A stretch of DNA of 56,392 nucleotides from Bacillota bacterium (GTDB lineage: Bacteria > Bacillota > Sulfobacillia > JACIYH01), in the NCBI GenBank assembly GCA_030019365.1, contig JASEFA010000006.1:1-56392 (forward strand). The letters are read 5' to 3'. Each line of letters opens with the position of its first letter. Position 1 is the first letter of the stretch. Positions 32,307 to 38,813 of this stretch are shown piece after piece. The notes beneath the pieces are model-generated. The model saw nothing but the letters and a program-made list of their open reading frames with translations. It was not told the origin of the DNA and searched no databases. The translations under genes were made by a program, and so were the position numbers.

Positions 32307-33173
32307 GTGTTTTCCGTGCCCGGTGCCAGCCAGATGTTGGAATGCTACGCTGACACATTGCCCCCGTCCTGCCGCCGTTCCTACGTCCACACCGCCCGCC
32401 GGTTCCTCCAGTTCGCCGGTGGCGACCTCGGACGGGACAGGCTCCTAGCCTACATCCGCCACCTGGAAAAGCAGCGTTACTCCCCCAATACGATTCGCCG
32501 GTTTGAACTCGTGGCCATCCGAGGTCTTTACCGGGCCTGCGGCATCCCCTGGCCCTTGAAGAGGTGGGAACTTCCCGCCGTGTCGGAGCGGGACATCTAC
32601 GCCCCTGCGCTGCACCCCGACCTCATATCCCGCATGGTTTCCGCCGCCACTTCTGGCAAGGTAACGCCCACGGATGCCGCCCTGGTAGCCATGTCCACCA
32701 CCTACGGCCTGCGGAGGGTGGAGATGGCCTCGGTAACCCCAACTGACCTGGACACCGATCGAGGGGTCCTTTACGTCCGCACCGCCAAGCGGGGGCGTGA
32801 GAGGGCGCACCTGGTTCCCGACGCCGTGCTCCCCTACCTGGAAAGGGGCCTGAGCCACCCCCCGACCCCCCGTGAGGTCTCCGAGGCGTACTACCGCGTC
32901 GAGGAGGCGGCCGGCCTTCCCCGGATGCCCGAGGTTGGATGGCACGCCATCCGCCGGGCCCTCACCCGCGGCCTGGTGGAGGCCAACCTGCCCGAGGCGG
33001 TGATCCGCAACTTCCTGAGGTGGAAGCGGTCCGAGTCGGACATGTTGTTGCGCTATCACGCCGCCACGGTCGTCGGCGAAGATGGCGGCTACCTGGACCC
33101 CGGCAGGCAGGACCGGCAGGTGGACCAGGCGGTTTTCGAGCGCCACCCGTTCCTGCCGTTGTGGGGTGATTAG
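32307..33173 (+). CDS. Tyrosine recombinase (phage-integrase family)
   Basis: A 288-residue recombinase from GTG 32,307. An N-terminal SAM-like core-binding domain (about 8-88) is followed by the catalytic domain with Arg136/137 (TYGLRRVEM), Lys161 (TAKRGRER), His213-x-x-Arg216 (GWHAIRRALT) and nucleophile Tyr250 (SDMLLRYHAA). The size is XerC/D-like, shorter than phage integrases with an arm-binding domain. It may resolve dimers or rearrange the element, because the integrase at the right end is a serine enzyme. The next gene starts 1 base after its stop. Confidence 0.9.
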   Translation: MFSVPGASQMLECYADTLPPSCRRSYVHTARRFLQFAGGDLGRDRLLAYIRHLEKQRYSPNTIRRFELVAIRGLYRACGIPWPLKRWELPAVSERDIYAPALHPDLISRMVSAATSGKVTPTDAALVAMSTTYGLRRVEMASVTPTDLDTDRGVLYVRTAKRGRERAHLVPDAVLPYLERGLSHPPTPREVSEAYYRVEEAAGLPRMPEVGWHAIRRALTRGLVEANLPEAVIRNFLRWKRSESDMLLRYHAATVVGEDGGYLDPGRQDRQVDQAVFERHPFLPLWGD

Positions 33174-33174
33174 G

Positions 33175-33672
33175 ATGCCGAGGCGGAAGCGTAACGACGT
33201 AACGAACCAGACCCCTGTTCCCGTTGCTACCACAACGGCGGAGGTGACGACCGGGGCCGCCCCTCCCCGCCACGCCGTGCGCGTGAGGATGACCTGCCCG
33301 GTGTGCGGCATGATGCCCGAGATAGAACGGCTATTCGCTTCACCCTACGCGGCCGAAGTGCGCGTCCAGAAGTTCGGCGGCTCCCTCCCCGCCACCAACG
33401 AGAGGCCCATGGTCGGCTTCATGCAATACGACTTCGGTAGTCCGGAGCAGTTGCTGGACGCCTTGCACCTATTCCTGATCTTGTCTGAAGAAGCGCGGCG
33501 GGCCGTGCTGGAACTGCTGCCGGACGCCTACCGTGACGCTGGGTTGGCCGTTCCCCCCGAGGTCGAGGCAGGCGACTTGGGCCAGATTATGGTATCGCTG
33601 CCGCCCAGAGACGTTTTGCTGGAAAGGTTGCTCACGGAGGACACCGTTTTCCGCTTGAAACGGGCAGGCTGA
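33175..33672 (+). CDS. Unrecognised small protein with CxxC
   Basis: A 165-residue protein from ATG 33,175, right after the recombinase stop, so probably coupled. The basic/Thr-rich N-terminus (about 1-32) is likely disordered. A short MTCPVCGMMPEIERLFASPY segment holds one Cys pair; the rest (about 60-165) is helical (SPEQLLDALHLFLILSEEAR, RAVLELLPDAYRDAG). No family was recognised. Confidence 0.55.
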   Translation: MPRRKRNDVTNQTPVPVATTTAEVTTGAAPPRHAVRVRMTCPVCGMMPEIERLFASPYAAEVRVQKFGGSLPATNERPMVGFMQYDFGSPEQLLDALHLFLILSEEARRAVLELLPDAYRDAGLAVPPEVEAGDLGQIMVSLPPRDVLLERLLTEDTVFRLKRAG

Positions 33673-33706
33673 GCGACCTGGCCGAGACGGAAAGGAGCTG
33701 ACGATC

Positions 33707-34099
33707 ATGTCCCCGAAGGCCCGTGTCATCTCCGAGGCTGACCCCGAGGCCGCCTCCCGGCTGGCGGCCTGGGCGAAGGAGGTCACCGCCGGGGAGTTCG
33801 ACGAGGCGGCCAAGACCTTCCGGGTGACCGAGGGCAAAGAGGACTTGTTCCGCACCGCCGCCAAGCTGGCCGGGGTGGAACTGGGATGGCAGAAGTCTTC
33901 CAATCCCGGTGCCCTGGAAGGCCCCACCGGTACCCGGCAGCCGTCCGAGAAGAATCCTGGAGCGGAATACGCCGCTGCCCCCAGCAATGCGCAGGAGGAA
34001 GAGGGGCCGGGAAAGCCCGGGCTGCCTGCCGCCGCCATCCTCGTGGGAGTGGGCCTGGCCAGCCTGCTGGCGTGGGCAGCTTCCCGCCCGTCCGCATAG
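33707..34099 (+). CDS. Tail-anchored protein, unrecognised
   Basis: A 130-residue protein from ATG 33,707 after AAAGGAG. The N-terminal ~60 residues are helical and charged (ADPEAASRLAAWAKEVTAGE), the middle is a Pro/Ser/Glu linker, and the C-terminus is a single hydrophobic segment (LPAAAILVGVGLASLLAWAA) ending in a short tail, so it is probably anchored in the membrane by its C-terminus. Same strand as the recombinase cluster. Confidence 0.55.
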   Translation: MSPKARVISEADPEAASRLAAWAKEVTAGEFDEAAKTFRVTEGKEDLFRTAAKLAGVELGWQKSSNPGALEGPTGTRQPSEKNPGAEYAAAPSNAQEEEGPGKPGLPAAAILVGVGLASLLAWAASRPSA

Positions 34100-34252
34100 C
34101 CGCCCGCCCATTCCGGGACCGTCCAGGATGGCCCCAGGACCGCCGGAAACCGTGGTGGGTGACCCATGGTATCGTCCCGCCCGTTTCCCCCCGTCCTGGG
34201 CCATCTACGCGGCACCCCCGTGCCCGATGCAGCTTGCCGCGAACCGCGGCAT

Positions 34253-34303
34253 CCGATGCATCGGAAAAATGTCTTGACAGAATCCACCCATCCGCTGTAC
34301 CTT
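34253..34303 (+). promoter_or_regulatory. Promoter with perfect palindrome
   Basis: CCGATGCATCGG (34,253-34,264) ends 9 bases before TTGACA (34,274-34,279), followed by an 18-base spacer and TACCTT (34,298-34,303). An ACGGCCACGGACGGCC repeat follows at about 34,320. It drives the coiled-coil gene at 34,348. The palindrome is a likely operator. Confidence 0.55.
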
Positions 34304-34347
34304 GGCTAGGCTCAAAACCGACGGCCACGGACGGCCAAAAATGGCGG

Positions 34348-34908
34348 ATGGGGGTGGTTCGGGTGGCGGTCGATTTCCGGGATCTTCTGGACCAGGCCGC
34401 GGCCAAGGGCGGAGTTGAGTGGGCAGGCGTGGAGGCCGAGAAGCGGCAGGCGGAGGCCAGGGTACGGGAGTTGGAGGAAGAGTTGGTGAGTCTGAAGCGG
34501 CGCTTGGCCGAACTGGAGAGCGCACTCCAGCGGCCGGTGAGGGAGGCCATCAAGGCGGCGGAAGTGCTGGGCATCCCGGTGCCTGCCGAGTACTTGGCCT
34601 CGGTGCGCAGGCCGGGGGCAAGCGGCAACTCGGGCAACGGCAGGCCTGCTGGCGCCTACCTGTGGGAAGCCAACGGGAAGCCAGGGTTCCAGTGCGAGGT
34701 TTCCCGGGCCATGTGGCGCCTTTCCAAGGGTTCCGGTGGCACGGCGGGAGCCAAAGGCGAGGGAGTCCTTTCGGCGGCGGAATTCTGGGGCATCGTGAAG
34801 GCGCAGACTGGCAAGTTCAACCTGGAGGCAGGGGAGTCGGTGGAAGTCACCCTCCCTAACGGCCAGAAGGTGAAGGTCACCAGGGTTTCCCCGGTAACTG
34901 AGGGCTAA
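34348..34908 (+). CDS. Coiled-coil protein, unrecognised
   Basis: A 186-residue frame; ATG 34,348, GTG 34,354 or GTG 34,363 are all possible starts. Residues about 28-62 are a coiled coil (VEAEKRQAEARVRELEEELV, SLKRRLAELESALQ), followed by a Gly/Ser/Asn linker (about 90-105) and a folded C-terminus (FQCEVSRAMWRLSKGSG, VEVTLPNGQKVKVTRVS). The coiled coil plus linker plus beta domain layout is reminiscent of DNA-binding scaffold proteins, but no family was recognised. It is followed by a terminator-like hairpin. Confidence 0.55.
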   Translation: MGVVRVAVDFRDLLDQAAAKGGVEWAGVEAEKRQAEARVRELEEELVSLKRRLAELESALQRPVREAIKAAEVLGIPVPAEYLASVRRPGASGNSGNGRPAGAYLWEANGKPGFQCEVSRAMWRLSKGSGGTAGAKGEGVLSAAEFWGIVKAQTGKFNLEAGESVEVTLPNGQKVKVTRVSPVTEG

Positions 34909-34927
34909 CGACTAACGTCCAAAAAGA

Positions 34928-34968
34928 CGGCAGGCCCCTGCGCCCTCCGGGGTGCGGGGGCCTTGCCG
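34928..34968 (+). terminator. Terminator-like hairpin
   Basis: Arms CGGCAGGCCCCTGCG and TGCGGGGGCCTTGCCG pair with one bulge and one mismatch around a CCCTCCGGGG loop, 20 bases after the stop of the coiled-coil gene. The T-run after it is short (GTGTTTG), so efficiency is uncertain. Confidence 0.55.
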
Positions 34969-35011
34969 TGTTTGCGAGAGGTTGCTCACAATCCTGAGAG
35001 GAGGTTCCGGC

Positions 35012-35368
35012 ATGAGGCTCTCACTGTATTCGGCGCGCAAGGCGAACGGCGAGGTCAAACTCTCGCTGGCCGGCGTGTACTCCGGAGAACTCGTCGAGGT
35101 GGTCATGTCCCCGGCCGAAGCGGCGGGGCTGTCGGCGTGCCTTAAGCAGGCCGTGGCGGACCTTGAGGGCGAGGCCGAGGGATTGGGCTACGGGTACTTC
35201 GTCCGCGCGCGGGGGTTTTCCGCTCCGACCGTGGCCGACCTTACGTGCCAACTGAACTCCTACCTGGCCTCCCGCGGCGCCCAGTGGGTTAGGGAGGTCA
35301 GGTTCCTAGTGCAGGCGGGCGAATACGCTGCCTTCGTGGTGGAGGAGGTGGAGGCGGAGGGGGACTAG
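35012..35368 (+). CDS. Unrecognised 118-residue protein
   Basis: ATG 35,012 follows a strong GAGAGGAGG. The sequence alternates strands and one helix (RLSLYSARKANGEVKLSLAG, VVMSPAEAAGLSACLKQAVA) with an acidic C-terminus (VVEEVEAEGD). It has no Cys cluster, membrane span or known motif. It sits between the coiled-coil gene and the next small gene on the same strand. Confidence 0.5.
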   Translation: MRLSLYSARKANGEVKLSLAGVYSGELVEVVMSPAEAAGLSACLKQAVADLEGEAEGLGYGYFVRARGFSAPTVADLTCQLNSYLASRGAQWVREVRFLVQAGEYAAFVVEEVEAEGD

Positions 35369-35415
35369 GCCCCGAGTGCCAGGGTGCGCTAAGATTGGCA
35401 GGGGGAGGGGTCGGG

Positions 35416-35802
35416 ATGACGCAGAGCTACGTCGAGGGGATCAAGACCCAGTTCGTGCGGGACCGGCTGAAGGAGACCTCCTGGGCGCGCAGGGGCTACA
35501 TCGAGGTGTTGAAGATCTTCGAGGAGATATACGAGGAGGGAGGAGCGAAGGGCTTCGGCAAGATGTGGCACGGGCAGAAGCGGAAGGAATACCCCGTTGA
35601 GGACGAGTGCATAAGGAAGGAGATCCAAGAGGGCGTCTACACCCCGCCCGAAGAATTCCGCCGCCTCGTGGAAGAGTGGAAGGAGGAACAACGTCGCAAG
35701 GAGGCGGAGTGGATGCGGCAGCAGTGGGAGCAGCAGCGTCGGGAGCAGGAGTGGCTGGAGGAAGAACGCCGCAAGTGGCTGGAGGCCGGGGGCAAGCCCT
35801 GA
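35416..35802 (+). CDS. Charged helical protein, unrecognised
   Basis: A 128-residue protein from ATG 35,416 after GGGGGAGGGG. The second half is a continuous Glu/Arg/Trp/Gln-rich helix (EFRRLVEEWKEEQRRKEAEW, MRQQWEQQRREQEWLEEERR), probably a single-alpha-helix or coiled coil. The first half is helical with a Trp. It ends 14 bases before the serine recombinase gene and is probably co-transcribed with it, so it could be its accessory factor (inference). Confidence 0.5.
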   Translation: MTQSYVEGIKTQFVRDRLKETSWARRGYIEVLKIFEEIYEEGGAKGFGKMWHGQKRKEYPVEDECIRKEIQEGVYTPPEEFRRLVEEWKEEQRRKEAEWMRQQWEQQRREQEWLEEERRKWLEAGGKP

Positions 35803-35816
35803 AGGGAGGCGGTGTC

Positions 35817-37985
35817 GTGACTAGAGTAGCTGTCTACTGCCGGGTGTCCACCGAAGAGCAGCAGGAGGCAAGGTCCATAGAGAATCAGGTCGAATACGCG
35901 CGCCGTTACTGCGAGTTGAACGGGGTAAAGGTTACCGCGCACTATCTGGACGATGGCGTCACGGGGACCATCCCGCTTGAGGAGCGGCCAGAGGGCAGGA
36001 GGCTGCTTGCGGACGCAAAGGCGGGCAAGTTCGACACCGTTCTCATCTACAAGATCGACCGCCTCGCCCGCAAGACGATCTGCCTCCTCGATGCCTGCGA
36101 GAAGATGAAGGCTGCGGGGGTTCGTTTGCAGAGCATGACCGAGCCCTTCGACACCTCCACTCCGGTCGGCCAGTTCATCCTCACGATGCTGGGGTCCATG
36201 GCCACGCTGGAGCGGGAAACCATCCTGGAGCGCACCTCTTTGGGCAAGGACCGCATACTGCGGGAGGGGAAGTGGCCTGGTGGGCCACCGCCTCTCGGAT
36301 ACCGGGTAGGCGAGGACGGGCGCCTGGAGATCGAGCCCAGGGAGGCAGAAATCGTCAGGCGCATATTCCACCTCTACACTCAGGAACGTATGGGGTCGCT
36401 GGCCATAGCCGACCTGCTCAACGCTGAGGGAGTACCCCTGACGGCCGAGTTCAAGAACACTCACCGCGCAAGACAGGGAGTGTGGCGCTGGCGCGCGAGC
36501 AGGGTACTCCAGATCGTGGCGGACCCCGTGTACATGGGCCAGTACCACTATCGCAAAGGCTCTGGCGAGGTGGTGATCGTTGAGGTGCCCCCCGTCGTGA
36601 CGGAGCAGGTGTGGCGTCAGGCCGAGCAAACCAGGAAGCAGAACAGGAAGGAGGCCCTGCGCAACACCAAGCAGCCTTACTTGCTGCGCGGCCTCGTGAC
36701 CTGCACCCACTGCGGTTCCCCCTATGCGGGTGACGGCCAAGTACGGAGCACCTACCGCTACTACCGCTGCCTGGGCAACAAGAACGTGGACAGGCGGCTC
36801 GGCCAGCCCTGCCCCTCCAAGGCGGTGCGGGCGGACGTACTCGAAGGCATCGTGTGGGAAGACATATGCGAGTTCGTCCGCAATCCCGGCGCACTGCTCG
36901 GAGAAGTGGAGGCGCGGTTGAGCCAGGAGCCGGCGGCCAGGGAGGAAAGGGCGCGCGAGTTGGAGAACCTCGCCCGCTCCCTCGCCCGCTGCGGTGAGGA
37001 ACGGGCGCGACTCATAAACATCTACCGCAAGGGGCTAATCGACGAGGCCGAACTGGAACGCGAACTCGGCGCCCTGGCGCGGGAGGCCTCCGCCCTGGAG
37101 GAGAGAAAGGCCGCCCTGCTCGCCGCGGAGTACAGGGCGGAAGAGATCCGCACCCAAGCGCTCAACGCCAGGACTGTCCTTGAGCAGCTGAGAGACAAGC
37201 TGGAGGCGGCCGACCCGGCGGCCAAGCGGGAACTGGTGCAGGCCCTGGTGGAGAAGATTGAGGTGACGACCATAACAGAAGAAAACGGCAAACGGATTCC
37301 CCACGTGACCATCCGCTACAGATTCAACCCGCCAATTGATCCCAATAATTCGGATTGCAAATCGGGGGTGTTGGGCCCCAGAAAACCGAATATCTCCCCC
37401 GCCCCGACCTGGAAACTCACCCGGTCCACGGCCAGGGTTCCTCCCGCGTATCGCTTGGTTAGCTCCTCCGTCTCCACTATCGCTTCACCCGTCATGCTCT
37501 CCCCGTCGGCCTCCTTCCATCCCCTTACGGACTTCCCCCGGCGAACCTTCTCCCCTACGCCGGACATAGTGCCCCACGGCCTCCCGGAGGGCCTGCAGGC
37601 CCCGGCCCAGGGCAGCCCGGTCCCCGGCGCTCATTTCCCCAAACAGCTCCCGCAGGACCGACCAGTGCTCCTGCCGCACCTGCCGCAGGGTCTCTTCTCC
37701 CGCAGGCGTCATGGAAACGTACACCACCCGCCGGTCCGTGCGGCCCCGCTCCCGGTGCACCAGGCCCAGGGACGCCATGCGCCCCACCAGGTTGGTTACC
37801 GTGGGCGCAGAAACTCCCAGGATCTCAGCCAGTTCGCCGGCGGTGACCTTCTCCCGCCGGGACAGCACGTGCAGCACCTTGACCTGGGGCATCGTCAGTC
37901 TCAGGGGCAGCAGTTCCCGCCAGTGGAGCCCCCTCAGCGACTGCATCACCTGCTGGCACAGGTCCAGGAGGTGCTCGGGGGTTAA
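35817..37985 (+). CDS. Large serine recombinase/integrase with host-encoded tail
   Basis: A 722-residue frame from GTG 35,817 after GAAGGGAGG. The resolvase domain (about 1-150) opens VAVYCRVSTEEQ with nucleophile Ser11 and includes YKIDRLAR. The recombinase domain (about 165-280) contains PPLGYRVGEDGRLEIEP. A zinc ribbon (CTHCGSPY, then C at CLGNKNV and PCPS) lies at about 300-345, followed by a coiled coil (about 375-470). Residues 1 to about 518 come from the element. At 37,368-37,372 the frame crosses into host DNA and continues antisense to the ABC stub and marR for about 204 Pro/His/Arg-rich residues. In the excised circle the C-terminus must differ. Confidence 0.9.
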   Translation: MTRVAVYCRVSTEEQQEARSIENQVEYARRYCELNGVKVTAHYLDDGVTGTIPLEERPEGRRLLADAKAGKFDTVLIYKIDRLARKTICLLDACEKMKAAGVRLQSMTEPFDTSTPVGQFILTMLGSMATLERETILERTSLGKDRILREGKWPGGPPPLGYRVGEDGRLEIEPREAEIVRRIFHLYTQERMGSLAIADLLNAEGVPLTAEFKNTHRARQGVWRWRASRVLQIVADPVYMGQYHYRKGSGEVVIVEVPPVVTEQVWRQAEQTRKQNRKEALRNTKQPYLLRGLVTCTHCGSPYAGDGQVRSTYRYYRCLGNKNVDRRLGQPCPSKAVRADVLEGIVWEDICEFVRNPGALLGEVEARLSQEPAAREERARELENLARSLARCGEERARLINIYRKGLIDEAELERELGALAREASALEERKAALLAAEYRAEEIRTQALNARTVLEQLRDKLEAADPAAKRELVQALVEKIEVTTITEENGKRIPHVTIRYRFNPPIDPNNSDCKSGVLGPRKPNISPAPTWKLTRSTARVPPAYRLVSSSVSTIASPVMLSPSASFHPLTDFPRRTFSPTPDIVPHGLPEGLQAPAQGSPVPGAHFPKQLPQDRPVLLPHLPQGLFSRRRHGNVHHPPVRAAPLPVHQAQGRHAPHQVGYRGRRNSQDLSQFAGGDLLPPGQHVQHLDLGHRQSQGQQFPPVEPPQRLHHLLAQVQEVLGG
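37316..37495 (-). pseudogene. 5' stub of a host ABC-transporter ATPase gene
   Basis: ATG 37,495 overlaps the end of marR by 11 bases. The first ~42 codons are a normal ABC ATPase start (AIVETEELTKRYAGGTLAVD, RVSFQVGAGEIFGFLGPN), the type found in drug or ABC-2 exporters. After GFLGPN the frame reads TPDLQSELL and stops at 37,316, encoded by the mobile element. Walker A is lost, so the product is inactive. The remainder should be found beyond the far end of the element. The gene was probably regulated by MarR. Confidence 0.85.
37362..37378. other. Right attachment site (attR) of the element
   Basis: On the minus strand the ABC frame reads GFLGPN and then departs from the family (expected G-A-G-K-T-T). 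AAC of the Asn is at 37,370-37,372, so the crossover lies at or next to 37,367-37,372. The serine recombinase reads across it. The exact core cannot be fixed without the other end. Confidence 0.75.
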
Positions 37986-38012
37986 CTTCTCCGTCTCCCG
38001 CCCGCTCTCCAC
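37485..38012 (-). CDS. MarR-family transcriptional regulator
   Basis: About 175 residues from GTG 38,012, which follows AGAGGAG (spacing short, about 4 bases); ATG 38,033 gives 182 residues but lacks a ribosome site. The winged-helix core is typical: LTMPQVKVLHVLSRREKVTA, GELAEILGVSAPTVTNLVGR, LVHRERGRTDRRVVYVSMTP. The dimerisation helices are at both ends. It is coupled to the ABC ATPase stub, so it probably repressed an exporter operon that the element has now broken. Its own promoter carries a likely operator. Confidence 0.85.
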   Translation of the reverse strand: MESGRETEKLTPEHLLDLCQQVMQSLRGLHWRELLPLRLTMPQVKVLHVLSRREKVTAGELAEILGVSAPTVTNLVGRMASLGLVHRERGRTDRRVVYVSMTPAGEETLRQVRQEHWSVLRELFGEMSAGDRAALGRGLQALREAVGHYVRRRGEGSPGEVRKGMEGGRRGEHDG

Positions 38013-38035
38013 GTGACTCCTCTGTGGAAACATAC

Positions 38036-38132
38036 TTAGACTGCGGCTAATTATATCTACACCGGGGCGACCCGTCAACCTGTCTGCACACCACACACCC
38101 GTTTGGTCAACGCGTTTGTAGACTCGTCTCTA
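38036..38132 (-). promoter_or_regulatory. marR promoter and operators
   Basis: On the minus strand: -35 TTGACG (38,073-38,078), exactly 17 bases, then a consensus -10 TATAAT (38,050-38,055). TTAGACTGCGGCTAA (38,036-38,050, plus-strand reading) is an inverted repeat (TTAG...CTAA) between -10 and the start, and TAGACTCGTCTCTA (38,119-38,132) has a similar palindromic shape. Autoregulation by MarR is likely. Confidence 0.7.
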
Positions 38133-38264
38133 AATGGCGGCATCGCCCCGGGCTCCTCCTGTGATGCGATTCTCAGTCCCACCGAAAGGAACACGGGGGG
38201 CTTTTGGCGAAATTGTTTCCCCGGACCCTACCCAGGCCGTAAACAGAAAGGGGAGGACGGCCCG

Positions 38265-38810
38265 GTGTCCTTGCAGGTTTTGCTCCACGAGAAGAAAGCA
38301 GCCGTCGTGGCCAGGTGGCTGGACCTCGTGCTGGAAGATTACCCCCCGGAAACGGTGCGCTTCCTGAAAGGGCAGCGGGACCGGTTCGCCAACCCGGTAG
38401 GAAACGTCTTTCAGGAAGCGATAGCAGGGGTTTACGAAGAGCTCATTGGAGAAGGTGATCCCGCACGGTCGGCCACCCTGCTGGATCGCATCGTGCGTAT
38501 CAGGGCGGTGCAGGATCTCCCTCCCTCCCGGGCCCTCGCCTTCGTCCCCGGCCTGAAAAGGGTCGTCCGCGAGGTGCTGGAGCCCCGCGAGGCACGCACG
38601 CCGGGGTCCGCATCGGGTGCCGCGGCGCCCGAGGAGTGGCGGGAGCTGGACGACCGCATCGACCGGCTGGCCCTGCTCGCCTTCGACGTCTACCTGGGTT
38701 GCCGGGAAAAGATCCACGAAATCAGTTTCACCCAGCTCAGGAACCGCACGCACCTGCTCCTGGAGAGGGCGGGCCTGACGTGGCGGCAAGCAGGAGAGGG
38801 GGAGGGTTAG
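38265..38810 (+). CDS. RsbRD-domain protein preceding the dsrMKJOP operon
   Basis: A 181-residue protein from GTG 38,265 after GGGGAGG. The sequence LLHEKKAAVVARWLDLVLED, FANPVGNVFQEAIAGVYEEL and REVLEPREAR is the all-helical RsbRD N-terminal sensor-like fold (RsbRD_N). Genes of this type are found next to dsrMKJOP in several sulfate reducers, and their role there is unknown. No STAS or kinase domain follows. It ends 3 bases before dsrM and is surely co-transcribed. Confidence 0.8.
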   Translation: MSLQVLLHEKKAAVVARWLDLVLEDYPPETVRFLKGQRDRFANPVGNVFQEAIAGVYEELIGEGDPARSATLLDRIVRIRAVQDLPPSRALAFVPGLKRVVREVLEPREARTPGSASGAAAPEEWRELDDRIDRLALLAFDVYLGCREKIHEISFTQLRNRTHLLLERAGLTWRQAGEGEG

Positions 38811-38813
38811 GCG

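Larger units (their letters stand above)
55..37369. mobile_element. Large integrated mobile element, right part; left end outside the window
   Basis: The right boundary is visible: at about 37,370 a host ABC-transporter ATPase reading frame stops matching its family in the middle of the P-loop, and a large serine recombinase gene lies directly against that point. Everything leftward looks accessory: recombinases, IS66, restriction-modification, primase-helicase, HTH regulators, nuclease fragments and ORFans. The missing 3' part of the ABC gene (the codons after GFLGPN) was not found in the window, so the other att site should lie to the left of base 1. No relaxase, VirB4 or capsid gene was recognised, so the element could be an ICE, an integrated plasmid or a satellite. 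That bases 55-20,000 belong to the same element is inference. Confidence 0.6.

Noticed and set aside
35637-36740. 367-residue minus-strand frame opposite the integrase
   Set aside because: Antisense to the resolvase and zinc-ribbon coding region; no motif.
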